Below are positions 10,071 through 20,390 of a stretch of DNA of 64,000 nucleotides, in pieces (the stretch's first letter is position 1; every line of letters starts with the position of its first letter). The stretch is taken from assembly GCA_963921795.1 (NCBI GenBank), contig OY997658.1, positions 31,620,089-31,684,088 on the forward strand, written 5' to 3'. The position numbers and the translations under genes are program-made. The notes beneath the pieces are model-generated. The model was not told where the DNA came from. It ran no database searches and was given only the letters and a program-made list of their open reading frames with translations. This stretch comes from Nannobrachium achirus (lineage: Eukaryota > Chordata > Actinopteri > Myctophiformes > Myctophidae).

Positions 10071-10683
10071 TTCGGCAAAGTGGCGCAGAACTAGCAATGG
10101 CAGACTGTCGTCATACTGACCACATGGGGATATTATCGATGTTGCATCAACACCCAATGTCGATACAATCACAAACTGTATGTTGAACATTGTGGATGCT
10201 CTTTGTACAGTTAAATGATCCCCATATATATTCATTTGCTGCATGTTTAGCAGATAGTTGCTCCATTCTTCATCAACAAAGTTGGCAGGGTGTGTAGCAA
10301 CTCATAATGTTATAGGGGCTTATAATGTAATAAAAACATGTAATAAAAACTCATAATGTAATAATCAGCTCATAATGTAATAAAAACAAGCACATAATGT
10401 AATAATTAAAATGTAATAAAAGCTCATAATGTAATAATCAGCTCATAATGTAATACAAATACGTTATTACATTATGAAGTTTTATTACATTATGAACCTC
10501 CTATGTGGAAGTTCTTAATGTAACACATTATTACATTATTACATTATTGAAAAATCCATTATTACGTTATGCGCTCGTTTTTTTATTACATTATGAGCTG
10601 ATTATTACATTATGAGTTTTTATTACATTTTTCTTATTACATTATGAGCCCTTATTACATTATGAGCCGTTATTACATGCTAC

Positions 10684-10875
10684 AAGGTCCTATTGACTGG
10701 CTGGAAATTAATCATGTTCAGTGACTGTAGCTGGCTCTATAATAGTGTATTGTTTATGTGACAGGATACAGTATACATACACTAACTAGGCTGTATGTTG
10801 TGTTGTGGGCGGCTGATGTTGAAGGTTGTGAGTTGTTGTGACTGGGTACGTTATACATGTATGTGACTCTTGGTC
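10684..10875. other. Short non-coding spacer
   Basis: No feature recognised between the fold-back and the CTTT microsatellite. Confidence 0.5.
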
Positions 10876-10924
<49 letters not shown>

Positions 10925-10964
10925 TTTCTTTCTTTCTTTCTTTCAACCAACCAACCAACCAACC
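10876..10964. repeat. CTTT then CCAA microsatellites
   Basis: A (CTTT)n tract to about 10944 passes directly into (CCAA)n to 10964. Confidence 0.97.
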
Positions 10965-11034
10965 AGGGCTTATGGTGTCCCTCCCAACCTACTCCGGACC
11001 ATATAGGAGCCATGTACAATGGTTGGCAAGAGCC

Positions 11035-11112
11035 AAGGTGACCTCAGACTGCAACCGCGAGGACTTTGACATCCTGGCAGGGGTGTTGCAGGGGGACACC
11101 CTCGCTTGCATT
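11035..11112 (+). pseudogene. Non-LTR reverse transcriptase fragment
   Basis: One frame reads FDILAGVLQGDTLA, matching the conserved reverse transcriptase box (aGVLQGDTLAP) of several LINE clades, then diverges abruptly. Only about 75 bases are convincing; neighbouring sequence (10965-11034 and 11113-11480) could be more of the same LINE or another repeat but I cannot place it. Clade not assigned. Confidence 0.45.
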
Positions 11113-11720
11113 GAGCGCATGGCCAGTGTGTGGAAGTCCCTCCCTGTGGAATATGTAATCTATAGAGCTGTGAATGCTTGACCCTGAAGCCTGCTCTCCA
11201 GAAGTCCCTGTCCTCTGGGCTGCACCAGAATCCTATGAACCAGGATGAACATGTTACCAAGATGAACATGTTACCAACCAATCTGTATTGGGGGGCTACC
11301 GAGGGTGAGTGAGAAGATCGCAGCCAGCGATTGTGGCTGGTCCGGGCCATTGACACCGGGAGCTCCCAGCCAGCAGGGGCGGAGAGTGCTGGTGAGCTAG
11401 CTGGATGCATCCATCTCTCCATCATGGATTCCAAAGTTTGACCCTGGCCATCACTAAGCACAAGTGATGAGGTCAAGTTGAAGACTGCTCAAGGTAGGAA
11501 CCCCTTTGTTTTCTGCTGCTGCTTGTGTTGTGTGTGCTGTGTGTGTACAGTAGTGTGATTCAAGCTGTTGTACAAGAAATGTCATTTGGGGACCCAAAGA
11601 CTGGGTAGCAATTAAACAGCTGCTGGTATGAATCTACAGTGTGTATGTTGTGATTGTGTCTGTTAAGGTATAGTGAGTTGTAACAGGGAACAACAGTATA
11701 CCTGTACAGTATGTGTATGT

Positions 11721-12183
11721 CAGGGCTGCCCAAAAGGTTACCAGTAGATCACAAAGGCTGTGCAGGTAGACCACATGAAATGCCCCTAAAAGGTTATTAT
11801 AAAAATGAAAAAGAATAATATTTACAAACAGAAATCACAAAACCTCTATTTTGGCATCTGTCACTTGAATTAAAGTGACTTCATTGACATCAAGAAGTCA
11901 GCTCCCTTCATGGCATCTAAATCAGGCAAACCCACAATGCAATGCTCATTGTTTTCAAGAGTCAGTAGCTTTACAAAGAACCTGAAAACCTACCACGTCC
12001 ATAAAGAATGGTATGAAGACCCCCCCCCCCCCCCCACTAATTCCCATTTCAAGTGTGTTGTCTTATGTAACGCCAGTGCCGCTATTCCAAAGCACCGCTG
12101 GTACATTATTTTGGGTAGGTAGATCATGTTAAACTGGTCATTTTAAAAGTAGCTCTCAAGTCAAAAAAGTGTGGGCACCCCTG
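11721..12183 (+). mobile_element. hAT element with truncated BED-finger transposase, 8-bp target duplication
   Basis: Ends CAGGGCTGCCCAA (11721) and the complement of CAGGGGTGCCCAC (12171-12183), flanked by GTGTATGT at 11713-11720 and 12184-12191. The interior keeps a transposase piece (next entry) and a C run at 12020-12035. It is an internally deleted, non-autonomous copy. Confidence 0.92.
11880..12110 (+). pseudogene. Truncated hAT transposase start with BED zinc finger remnant
   Basis: The frame beginning near 11910 reads KTYHVHKEW, then a stretch disrupted by a C run, then CVVLCNASAAIPK. This fits the N-terminal BED-type zinc finger of hAT transposases and their domesticated relatives (ZBED5/GTF2IRD2-like proteins), whose pattern is an aromatic-EW segment followed by a C-x2-C pair. 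Only the first Cys pair region survives; the rest of the finger and the RNase H-like domain are missing. Confidence 0.55.
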
Positions 12184-12386
12184 GTGTATGTGGATCTTCA
12201 CTTTAATTATCCTGCATGTGTGAGTTCACCATTTCCTTTTAAGTGGAAAGTGGAATTGATGTGGATCCTCAGTACAGTGTGTCCTTTGTGCTGTCGCTGA
12301 GGTTGAAGGTTGTGAGTAGTGACAGGCTGGCTATATTGGCTCATGAATCCTTTCTTTCTTTGTCCTCCTGTGTGTATACTATAATG

Positions 12387-12854
12387 CAGGGGTCTTCAAC
12401 GTTTTCAGGCCAAGGAACCCTTAGTTGAGAGCGAGACAAAGCAGGGACCCCCACAACCTGTTCATAGATTCCATATAGTTTAATTGTTTGACAGCACAAT
12501 TATATGTGTATGTTGGATTCATGTCAATTTGTGTTTTCAGATATTTAACCACTTGAACCCTTGAACACTTGAATACTTAATACACTTGACCTTTCACTCT
12601 GTACTTAGTCTGCTCTTTTCCCCACATGAAACCTCTTTGCCGAAAATAACCAATCTACAAGCTCACAACGCCTTGCAGCGCGAGACGTGGTGAGCTTGTA
12701 GATCTGCTATTTTTCTCAGAATATGGACACTAGCGTTCAAGAGGTTAATATAGAAAAGGAGAAAAAAGTTTCTTTCACACAAAGATTTGGAGGACCCCCT
12801 GTAGTAACTCTGAGGACCCCCTAGGGGTCCCGGACCCCCTGTTGAAGACCCCTG
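12387..12854 (+). mobile_element. hAT MITE family A, copy 1, 8-bp target duplication
   Basis: Ends CAGGGGTCTTCAACGTT and CCTGTTGAAGACCCCTG, flanked by CTATAATG on both sides (12379-12386 and 12855-12862). It matches the copy at 21809-22221 in the opposite orientation: shared ggacccc-rich ends, a tttaattgtttgacagcaca segment, and hairpin copy 2 in the middle. No transposase. Length 468 bp. Confidence 0.95.
12643..12714. repeat. Core hairpin, copy 2 (inside hAT family A)
   Basis: aatctacaagctcacaacg is answered by a complementary arm ending gcttgtagatctgctatttt. It occupies the middle of the hAT element. Confidence 0.9.
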
Positions 12855-13029
12855 CTATAATGTGATTCAATCTGTTGTACTATTGCAGTCATTATGGGAC
12901 CCAAATCACTGGGTGACATTAATGAAACGTGTGTGACAGACAGTAGAAGTGGGGTCATAATAAACCTTTTAATCCTCTGAAGTTGTCAACTATTTTCACA
13001 TGAAGTATCAATAAATGGCAACCATTTAA

Positions 13030-13152
13030 ATGCCAGTTACTGTAACGGCGTTACCGAGTTGATAAAACGTAACATTACTGATTACCGCAACTATAGTGCA
13101 GCCAGCATTACAGTGACGTGTTACTTTGTAATGCAATAGTTCCAACACTGGA
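13030..13152 (-). repeat. End fragment of a CAGTGTTGG-type hAT repeat
   Basis: The stretch cgtgttactttgtaatgcaa followed by ttccaacactgg is the reversed end of a fish hAT family whose terminus is CAGTGTTGG and whose ends are rich in gttac/gtaac. The other end is not seen here. A better preserved relative bounds 24012-27622. Confidence 0.4.
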
Positions 13153-13206
13153 CATGACAACTGAATTTCCCCACAGCGATCAATAAAGGTCTATATCTAT
13201 CTGTCT
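13153..13206 (+). repeat. LINE 3' tail fragment
   Basis: Reads gaatttccccacagcgatca followed by ataaaggtctatatctatctg. Fish LINEs of several families end in gaatttccc...gatcaataaagtatctatctatc, so this is a likely orphan LINE 3' end. Family not assigned. Confidence 0.5.
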
Positions 13207-14830
13207 ATACATGGGATGGCAGGTGAGGTGTAAGGAGTAGGCAGGTTTATGAAGCTTGAAGCTCCACTGAAGGTGACACACAGACAGCGGTATACTGTAG
13301 CGAGGAGGCCGCGCCACTGCGAATGTCAGGTTGGCACTTGCCACACGCTGCTGGTATTAATAAGACGGGGCTAAGATGAGCTCTGGGACACGGGTGACTC
13401 AACATGTGCTGGTGCCGCTGATGGGCAAGTGCAAATGAAATTAATGGGTAAGGGGAATCAAGTGAGTGAGCCTGAAATCAAATTACCAATCCAGCCCTCA
13501 AATGAATTAGTTGGGTGCCAAAGTTGTAATTGATAGCAGTACAGCGGCGGACTATTGGATCAGACAATATGATCCAGCATGCGTTGCTTCTGATGCGATT
13601 TGCTGCTCTGTTGTCGTGATTAAATATTAAAGGAGTGCGGATGACAGCGTCCCTTCGGTGTTCGGGGCCTCACAGGAGGAGGCTGAGAGGGGCCATATTG
13701 GTTAGATGAGCTGAATTCTGATTGGCCTGAGGGCTAGGAGGCAAAACCGCTGTATGAAAATCTCCCTAGGTGGTGGTTAAACAAAGAACACTTAATTCAA
13801 AGAGAATAAAATGAAGTAAGAGTGTGTGCGTGCGTGGTGTGAGTGCCGTGCATGCATGGTGTGCGCGCTTGCCTGCGTTTGGTAGAGTAACATTATTTCC
13901 TGCAAAGGACAGAATATCTAGATTAGTATGTTTGATAAATTGGTAAACCAAGACTTCTGATAAAGTCATACTCTTCCCGATTCTCTGTCGGATGAGTTTT
14001 TTTTTTTTTGTCTTCTTTTCTGAACTGAGGTGCTTTAAAAAAAAAAAAGAAAAGAAAAAGATATTGGGTTGAAATCAAACACTCTACAGTGACTCAGCAA
14101 AGTTTGTATCTCAAGGCATCTACGCTGCCTGCATTAGAGATGAAAAGCATCAACCCACCCCCAAGACATCAAACCCTTTCTGCTTCACCAAATTCACAAG
14201 CTTTGTCCTCTGTGACTGCCATGCATATTTGAGTACCTTCAACTTACTTATTCCCATTGCAACGGAGGGCGCATAGGGCAGAAACAAAGTCCCTCCAATT
14301 CAGTTTTTGGCTTAAGTAGTTTAGAAAAGGCTTCATCCTCTGGAAAGCAAACTGTTATTTTATTTACATCATACTGTATCTCTTAATTTCATCAAGCCCT
14401 AGTCGGAACACACTTGATACGTTTGCATTACCGACGATTAAAACCCGTTTATGTTGTAAAAACATACAATATTTATATACATAATACTATTATATATTAG
14501 CAGCATGCATTGTGTGTGTATTCATCAACTGTATCACACAGAATTGTGACCATGTGTACTAGGCAACAGCTCCTCCTGGGTTAACGTTATTCCATAGGTC
14601 ACCTGTTTCAATGTAACGCTACATTCGCTAAAGTCTGCATGTTCCCTGCAAGCCAAATGACGTCATGATGCCGTTATGATAACGTCGTCCGGTAACTCCG
14701 GTGACGTTCAGAACTAGGCCAGGTCACAGCCCATATGGGGATGATCCTTGATGTCATTACCAGGACGTCATATGGACTATAGGATTATTGTTATTGTTTC
14801 TAATGTTAGTTGAAATATGAGCATGTAAGG
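13207..14830. other. Mostly unique DNA; candidate conserved non-coding element near 13430-13650
   Basis: No gene or repeat family recognised. The part at about 13430-13650 is of balanced composition, free of simple repeats and rich in AATTA/ATTAG and CCAAT-like words, as many developmental enhancers are. Poly-T and poly-A tracts lie at 13998-14009 and 14037-14048. Conservation cannot be judged from one sequence. Confidence 0.3.
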
Positions 14831-15060
14831 TTATATTCTGGGACATATCTGACTAGTTATATTTATCTGGCCTCGATCAGACCCTCTCTGATTAATCCAG
14901 GACGTCCGTTTTCGTGGGCAGGATTTATGTTGGTTGAAATCAGGTGATATTCTAGGCCAGATCTGACTAGTCATGGTTTGACTTGATCTGGCTCCAATCG
15001 AGACGTCACTGATTGGTCCAGTTCCTACCGTGCTTGCTGGGTTTAGTTTCCCTGAGATGG
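14831..15060. repeat. Diverged tandem duplication, unit about 115 bp
   Basis: The order tatattctgg, catatctgactagt, atctggc, gatcagac, ctctgattaatcca, cgtccgttt...gggca at 14831-14930 recurs in diverged form as gatattctagg, cagatctgactagt, gatctggc, atcgagac, cactgattggtcca, ccgtgct...tggg at 14946-15045. Confidence 0.65.
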
Positions 15061-15399
15061 ATTTACTTTTTCTTAGCCTGTAAATGCCGTGGAGATTACG
15101 ATATGATGGTGAGTTCCTTCCTTCATTGCAAGGGAAAGATGGCAAATTAGCAGGAAGACATCTTCTCTGCAATAGTTTGTTTGTTACTCACAGACTTAGA
15201 GGTGGTGAAGCTCTCGTGCTAACAGCGTCACAATCACAGCGTGTGTGATGAGAGAGCAGGGTGAGAGAGAGTTATATAATTCCAGTACAAGGGTGCATAC
15301 TTTAAGAGTAGAACGACGGCAGCCTTACCAAATACCCAGATCAGAGCAGAAGCCCATGCCCTACTGGTAGTGTATTTCTTCAACACAAATCAACAAAAT

Positions 15400-15408
15400 C
15401 TCAAAGTA

Positions 15409-15476
<68 letters not shown>
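15400..15476. repeat. CACG then CA microsatellite
   Basis: (ACGC)n passes into (AC)n, as also seen at 6505-6556 and 23837-23913. Confidence 0.97.
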
Positions 15477-15480
<4 letters not shown>

Positions 15481-17214
15481 TCATAGACATTCATATATGT
15501 ACACATTCACATACTGTACATGTGCATCTCTACCTCTTTCCAGGCTGACATTTAAGGATAGCGTTGCTCCTCAGAAGTGTGTCTTTTCCAAATGTGGATC
15601 TGGCTGTGTCCTCGCTGACAAGACCTCTCATTGTGGTGTTAAGCCCGGGGTGCATGGCACTCATGTCATAGATGGATCATCCGATCAAAGTGCAATGCAC
15701 TGTACTGGATACACAATGTGTGCATGTGCCCGTGCGCGAGCCTGTGCCCATGCGTGCGACGTGCGTGTGCCTGCTTGAACCGAGGGCTGTCTCCTTTGAA
15801 GTCTGTTTACTGTGCCGAAGCCTTGCTGAGAACACTGGGATGGCAATCTGTGACACCACTGACACCTGGCATGTAAACATCGACAATAACTTACTCATAA
15901 AACCTCCTGCGGGCTTGCCCTTTCCTACCTTCATAGGGCTTGGCTGTCAGTGCTCTGCCCCTGGTCACAACAAATCCCCCCCAACCCATCCCACTCCCCT
16001 CCCCACCCTCTCTCTCTCTCTATCTCTCTCCCTCTCTCTCTCCCTCACACTCTTCTGCTCTCTCTCTCTCTGTGTCTCTCTCTCTCCATTGCCATCTCCC
16101 CGGCTTTGTCTCATCTTTATTTCCATTTAAGAGGTGTACTTAATGTACAAAGGCCAGGACACATTTTACCTACTGCCACACTTTCATATTACCATCTCAC
16201 AGTCTGGGATGTACAGTTTGTATAGAAAAGAGTACATTACAGTTTGATAATGCGTAGTTATTTAAAGTTCATTTTAGTGCATATAAACGACAAAGTACTC
16301 TTCAGAAATAGAGCAATCTTATCGCCGCCTATTGCAGGATTCCACTTGAACTCTGGCGTCTCTATTCTCGGGCGAACATAAACTATCTACAAGCTCACCG
16401 TACGTCACAAGTTAAAAGCTTATAGATCAGCTATTTTCGGCAAAGACATTTGTTGTAGAGTGACTGAGATTTAGAAGTTGAACAAATCTGCTCAAGAAAC
16501 GCTCAAAAATGTGTATTTCATATTTACAAAACGTCTCAGATGGTAGAAAAAAACAGGACTTGGCTTGTATGTTAAGGAAAAATCATGAAAGGCCCGTTTC
16601 CTGAGCAAACCCATTCCACCTCTAATTCTCAAAATCAGGCTCAGTCATGTGAGTCTTTAAGTGGTTAGTGATATACTCTAGCGCTGGTACTTGTTCTCTT
16701 TTAAGAGAGTTTGTCCTGAATACTGACTATTTATAGTTCATTTTTACTAATTTTACTTAACTTCAGTAACACCATCATCATAGGCTTCACTTTCTGAGCC
16801 TAATGTTGGCCAAGACCACACACATTCGCTAATGCAGTAATATCCTGAGTGTCAGTTTAACTGAACGTGTAAAAACTCACCCTCACAGCTCCATTTTTCC
16901 TCACAAAACTAAAGTAAAACTTGGGAATATTACGGTGTGCTACAATAGCCTAAATGCACACACTCAGGCGTCTTGCAAGGAAAACAAAGTACTTTTTGAA
17001 CATGATTTGTTGGCAGAACAAGCCTGACTCATTAGCATACAATCCTGCTAACTGGCTCCTTTGTTTTGACAGATAGCTTTCATAAGTCACTGGTAAAAAC
17101 CTTCAGCGGACATTTGGGATTTTACTGTCACACAAGCTCCATCTGCTCAGTTTGGTGAGGTTTTATGCTGTGCTATCATTCACCTACAACATGCAATAAA
17201 CACTATCTCTCTCA

Positions 17215-17218
<4 letters not shown>
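15477..17218. other. Non-coding stretch; CT-rich tract at 16005-16090
   Basis: Open frames here are short and composition-driven (CT and CG-rich tracts). Hairpin copy 3 lies at 16374-16438. No host gene or named repeat recognised. Confidence 0.5.
16374..16438. repeat. Core hairpin, copy 3
   Basis: actatctacaagctcac is answered by agcttatagatcagctattt; arms are more diverged than in other copies. It stands in unique sequence, not in a recognisable transposon. Confidence 0.75.

Positions 17219-17269
<51 letters not shown>
17219..17269. repeat. CT microsatellite
   Basis: About 25 uninterrupted CT units. Confidence 0.98.
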
Positions 17270-17272
<3 letters not shown>

Positions 17273-17851
17273 CTCTTTTACTTGCCATAGTTGGAAAGGC
17301 AGGGGAAATAATCAGACATAACTTGAAGAAAACATGGTGGGGGGTATGGCTGAATGACATTACTCCATTCTAGTTTGTAAGGCTCAAGCCCTGTTTTTTC
17401 TTTTGTTCTTTCCTCTTGTTTGTTTTTCGCTCTGCATAAAAAATAAAAATGCTTTCAAACTTTAATCATTTTATATATATGTGTCCCAGCGCGTGACGGC
17501 TAGTCATTGAAATTTTTATCATTTTCATTTTTTAATTTCATTTGAAAGCTGGGAATCATAGCTACAAAATGATATATTGGTTATGGAGATTGACCCAACA
17601 GTTATGATATGGCTTATAGAATGATGCCATGCTGAAATACTACTTTTGAGATATTCAAGTTCTAAATTTGGGAGGACCAACAGAATTATGTCCCGATCTC
17701 TCACATTAATAAAAAAAAAAGTCTTATTTACATGCAGAGTTAAGCTCTGGCGTTTAAGTGAAATGTAGCCTGATATTTATGACATGCTTTTGTGGCTTTA
17801 TCACATTTTTAAAAAAAAAGGAAAAAAAAGTAATTTCAGCTGTGGTCTAAA
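17270..17851. other. AT-rich non-coding stretch, nothing recognised
   Basis: Several poly-A tracts; no gene, repeat end or RNA seen. Confidence 0.4.
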
Positions 17852-18506
17852 TAGTCCATGGGCCATACGAGTTGTCGGTATCAAAAAGGTGGCAACGGTT
17901 ACCATGCATTTTTGAAAAGCTCTATATGTGTAGATTATATTTTGGTATGATAACCCCAGCTAAATTGGTGTTATCAGCCGATAGATTTGTTGTCCCATTA
18001 ACTTTACATTACAGGGAAAAAAAGCAAAAAATGAATCTGCTTTAAGTAGCATATGAGGGGTCAAACTAGGGGGTTTTCATGATGCTGAATCCATTGCAAG
18101 CATCTGTTTTGCACAAAAAACATTCCTTGGGCTAAAAACTGTCTCACAAGACTATGGTTTAGTGATGAAAAGTGATGAGTCATCACTTTTCACACTTTTG
18201 TGGGGGCTGTTTTAGCCCCAGGAATGTTTTTCGTGCAAAACGGATGCTTGCAATGGATTCAGCATCATGAAAACCCCCTAGTTTGACCCCTCTTATGCTA
18301 CTTGAAGCAGATGAATTTTTAGCTTTTTTTCCCTGTAATGTAAAGTTAATGGGACACCAACTCTAGCGGCTGATAACACCAATTTAGCTGTGTCTCAGAA
18401 AGGGTTATCATACCAAAATATAATCTACAGATATAGAGCTTTTAAAAAATGCATGGTAACCTTTGCCACCTTTTTGATACCGACAACCCGTCTGGCCCAT
18501 GGACTA
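17852..18506. mobile_element. 655-bp fold-back palindrome centred at 18179
   Basis: The left end TAGTCCATGGGCC is answered by GGCCCATGGACTA at 18494-18506, and the arms of about 325 bp match nearly throughout: for example gttgtcggtatcaaaaaggt against its complement near 18473-18490, and ggggtcaaactagggggttt against its complement near 18268-18291. The centre is tgatgagtcatca at 18173-18185. There is no open frame or transposase. It may be a MITE of Tc1/mariner or fold-back type; a target duplication is not clear. Confidence 0.88.
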
Positions 18507-18589
18507 AAAGTAGTGGCTTCCGAAATGACTGCCCCAGTGTCATGCTCAACATATATATATATATATATGTCACGGTTTTAAAGAGAAAC

Positions 18590-18960
18590 AGGACATTCGA
18601 GACGCGGAGCACTCGTGGTGCGGCACGGGGCGGAGCAAGCGGTCGCCAATACAACGTACTCCAGGCGGTGCGCCGCTCTATTGTCCACGACACTGCGAGC
18701 GGCTACCGAAGCCCCCCTGTATCCACGAAGCCCAAACGAGTTACGAGGCCCCCCTGGGTCCACGAAGCCCCAAGCGGCGCGAAGGCCAGCGGACCTTGGT
18801 CCTGCTCTTCGCCCCCGAGCGCCGCAGGCGCGAGTGGCCGCGAAGAGCGGGCCAGGGCCGCGCGGCCGGCGGAGCGCCGCGCGAGTTACGAAGCCGTGGT
18901 GAATGCAATCGTTATATTTATGCCCAGGCCGTAAGGCCTGGGCAAGCGCACGTTAAACGC
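18590..18960. other. CpG-rich GC-rich block
   Basis: Composition changes sharply from AT-rich flanks to strongly GC- and CpG-rich, with a TA microsatellite just upstream (18551-18568). Three copies of a cgaagcccccctg-like string occur at about 18704-18770. The inverted pair gcccaggcc/ggcctgggc lies at 18923-18943. It could be a CpG island, a fragment of a GC-rich retroelement, or a transposon promoter. No coding signal is convincing: all six frames appear open merely because of the composition. Confidence 0.5.
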
Positions 18961-18989
18961 CCTGTCCAAGTGACTACAATGGAGCTAAT

Positions 18990-19025
18990 GGCTAGGCTAG
19001 GCTAGGCTAGGCTAGGCTAGGCTAG
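18990..19025. repeat. GGCTA pentanucleotide repeat
   Basis: Seven tandem GGCTA units. Confidence 0.97.
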
Positions 19026-19184
19026 TAAATAAAGAGTAAACACTTCCGGTCTGCGGCGAGTTCAAAGCGTGACGTAACTCTCTTATCCAGTGGCTGACGT
19101 CGCCATCTGGTGGTGATTAGTGTGTGGTGAACTACAAAACGAGCGCTCTTACAATGAACGTCCTGGGTTACCCAAATATCCTGT

Positions 19185-19187
<3 letters not shown>

Positions 19188-19230
<43 letters not shown>
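19188..19230. repeat. TA microsatellite
   Basis: About 21 uninterrupted TA units. Confidence 0.98.
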
Positions 19231-19236
<6 letters not shown>

Positions 19237-19429
19237 AGTTCTTCCAGGTGCACTTGTGAGAGAGAGTCCATTGCTATAGTCCATTGCTTTCTTTTTCCGT
19301 AATGGAGAATATTATTTCAGAGCCAGTGGAAACCAACAGCAACACGTGTAACATAACAAGTAAGGAGATGTCTGCGCGCTTCAGCCAACGGTCGGTAGAA
19401 GGACTCGTCGGTGCTCAACAAGGACAAAC

Positions 19430-19597
19430 TGTATCAAAAAACATAGGCTACGGGTGACTGACGTTTCGATGTTTAACACATCTTCCCCAGAGTCCTCTGA
19501 GGAAGATGTGAACGTGCAGACCAGTCGAGTGCTCCATTATTTTATTTGGGTAGTCATTTATGAAGTGCCCAGGTAGTAGCCTATGTTTTTTGATACA
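19430..19597. mobile_element. Small MITE with 22-bp inverted ends
   Basis: TGTATCAAAAAACATAGGCT at the left is answered by its complement ending at 19597. An internal hairpin (acacatcttcc against ggaagatgtg, 19476-19509) is present. The string actgacgtttcgatg occurs in many fish repeats. Length 168 bp, non-coding. Confidence 0.75.
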
Positions 19598-20213
19598 TGT
19601 AACATAACATCAGCTTTGAACATATCTGCTATGAATAGGTGACATAATGCATGTTACGTTCTGCCCCATGATTCTGCTGAATGCACCGCAGCCATAACCT
19701 TGCACACAGGCAGCGGGTGATTTATGAACCCCGCCCACGACAGACATTAGGGACGAGATACAATTGTTTCCCTAAAATCAAAACAAATGGGTCACAAGGG
19801 CTTCTCATATCATCAAATGTTTCACAGTAGAAAGCCAGCGCTGCAATATTGACTGTATAATTGAATCGTGTGAAAGCAGAGTTGATTTAAAAAACAATAG
19901 ATTTGAGGGATGAGGAAACTGTCAATTCACGGCTTTCGCGAGACTGCGGCTAGTAATGACTGCCTGAGTATGCTGATATCCACAATCTTTTTACCTTTAA
20001 CAAGTAAAATAGAATTGGATTAACCAGATACTTGAAATAATTTAGTTTGTCTTAGTAAAGCCAAATAACAATTATAATTGTTAAAAGTTGGTGTCAAAGA
20101 AACTATCTCCACCAAACACGTGTTTCACATCACCACTCTTAACTAGGGCAGACAGGTGAATCTACTGTAAACCAAGTGAAAGAGGCATGGATTTTGTGAC
20201 AGTACGCGAGTAA

Positions 20214-20214
<1 letters not shown>
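19598..20214. other. Non-coding stretch, nothing recognised
   Basis: No gene, repeat family or RNA visible. Confidence 0.4.

Positions 20215-20261
<47 letters not shown>
20215..20261. repeat. GACA microsatellite
   Basis: About twelve tandem GACA units. Confidence 0.97.
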
Positions 20262-20262
<1 letters not shown>

Positions 20263-20390
20263 TATCCTGTGAATGTTTAGATATCAATGTCATATTTAAA
20301 TGGGTCTTAGCTAAATACGGATCAAGCTGATTTATCAAATGCATATTAGTATTTGACTGTAAATAAGAGGAAAGAGTGTTAATAAACATT

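Larger units (their letters stand above)
8690..10683. mobile_element. Compound fold-back element: palindrome built of two palindromes
   Basis: Left arm 8690-9408 and right arm 9573-10683 (excluding a nested 413-bp hAT) are reverse complements, around a loop at 9409-9572. Each arm ends in a roughly 400-bp block (8690-9092 and about 10297-10683) that is itself an inverted repeat bounded by GTAGCAACTCATAATG and CATTATGAGTTGCTAC, and is filled with about twenty ctcataatgtaataa-type units that switch orientation at the block centre. Inner arm sequence (acaccttgccaactttgttg onward) is unique to the element. No transposase frame exists. Flanks gaggtct and aaggtcct may be a degraded target duplication. 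Confidence 0.85.

Noticed and set aside
8690..10683. CRISPR-like array of regularly repeated ctcataatgtaataa units
   Set aside because: The units are contiguous or separated by a few bases, switch orientation and lie in vertebrate DNA; there are no unique spacers or cas genes.
18449..19005. Overlapping frames through the CpG-rich block
   Set aside because: All frames are open because GC-rich DNA has few stop codons; no conserved motif seen.
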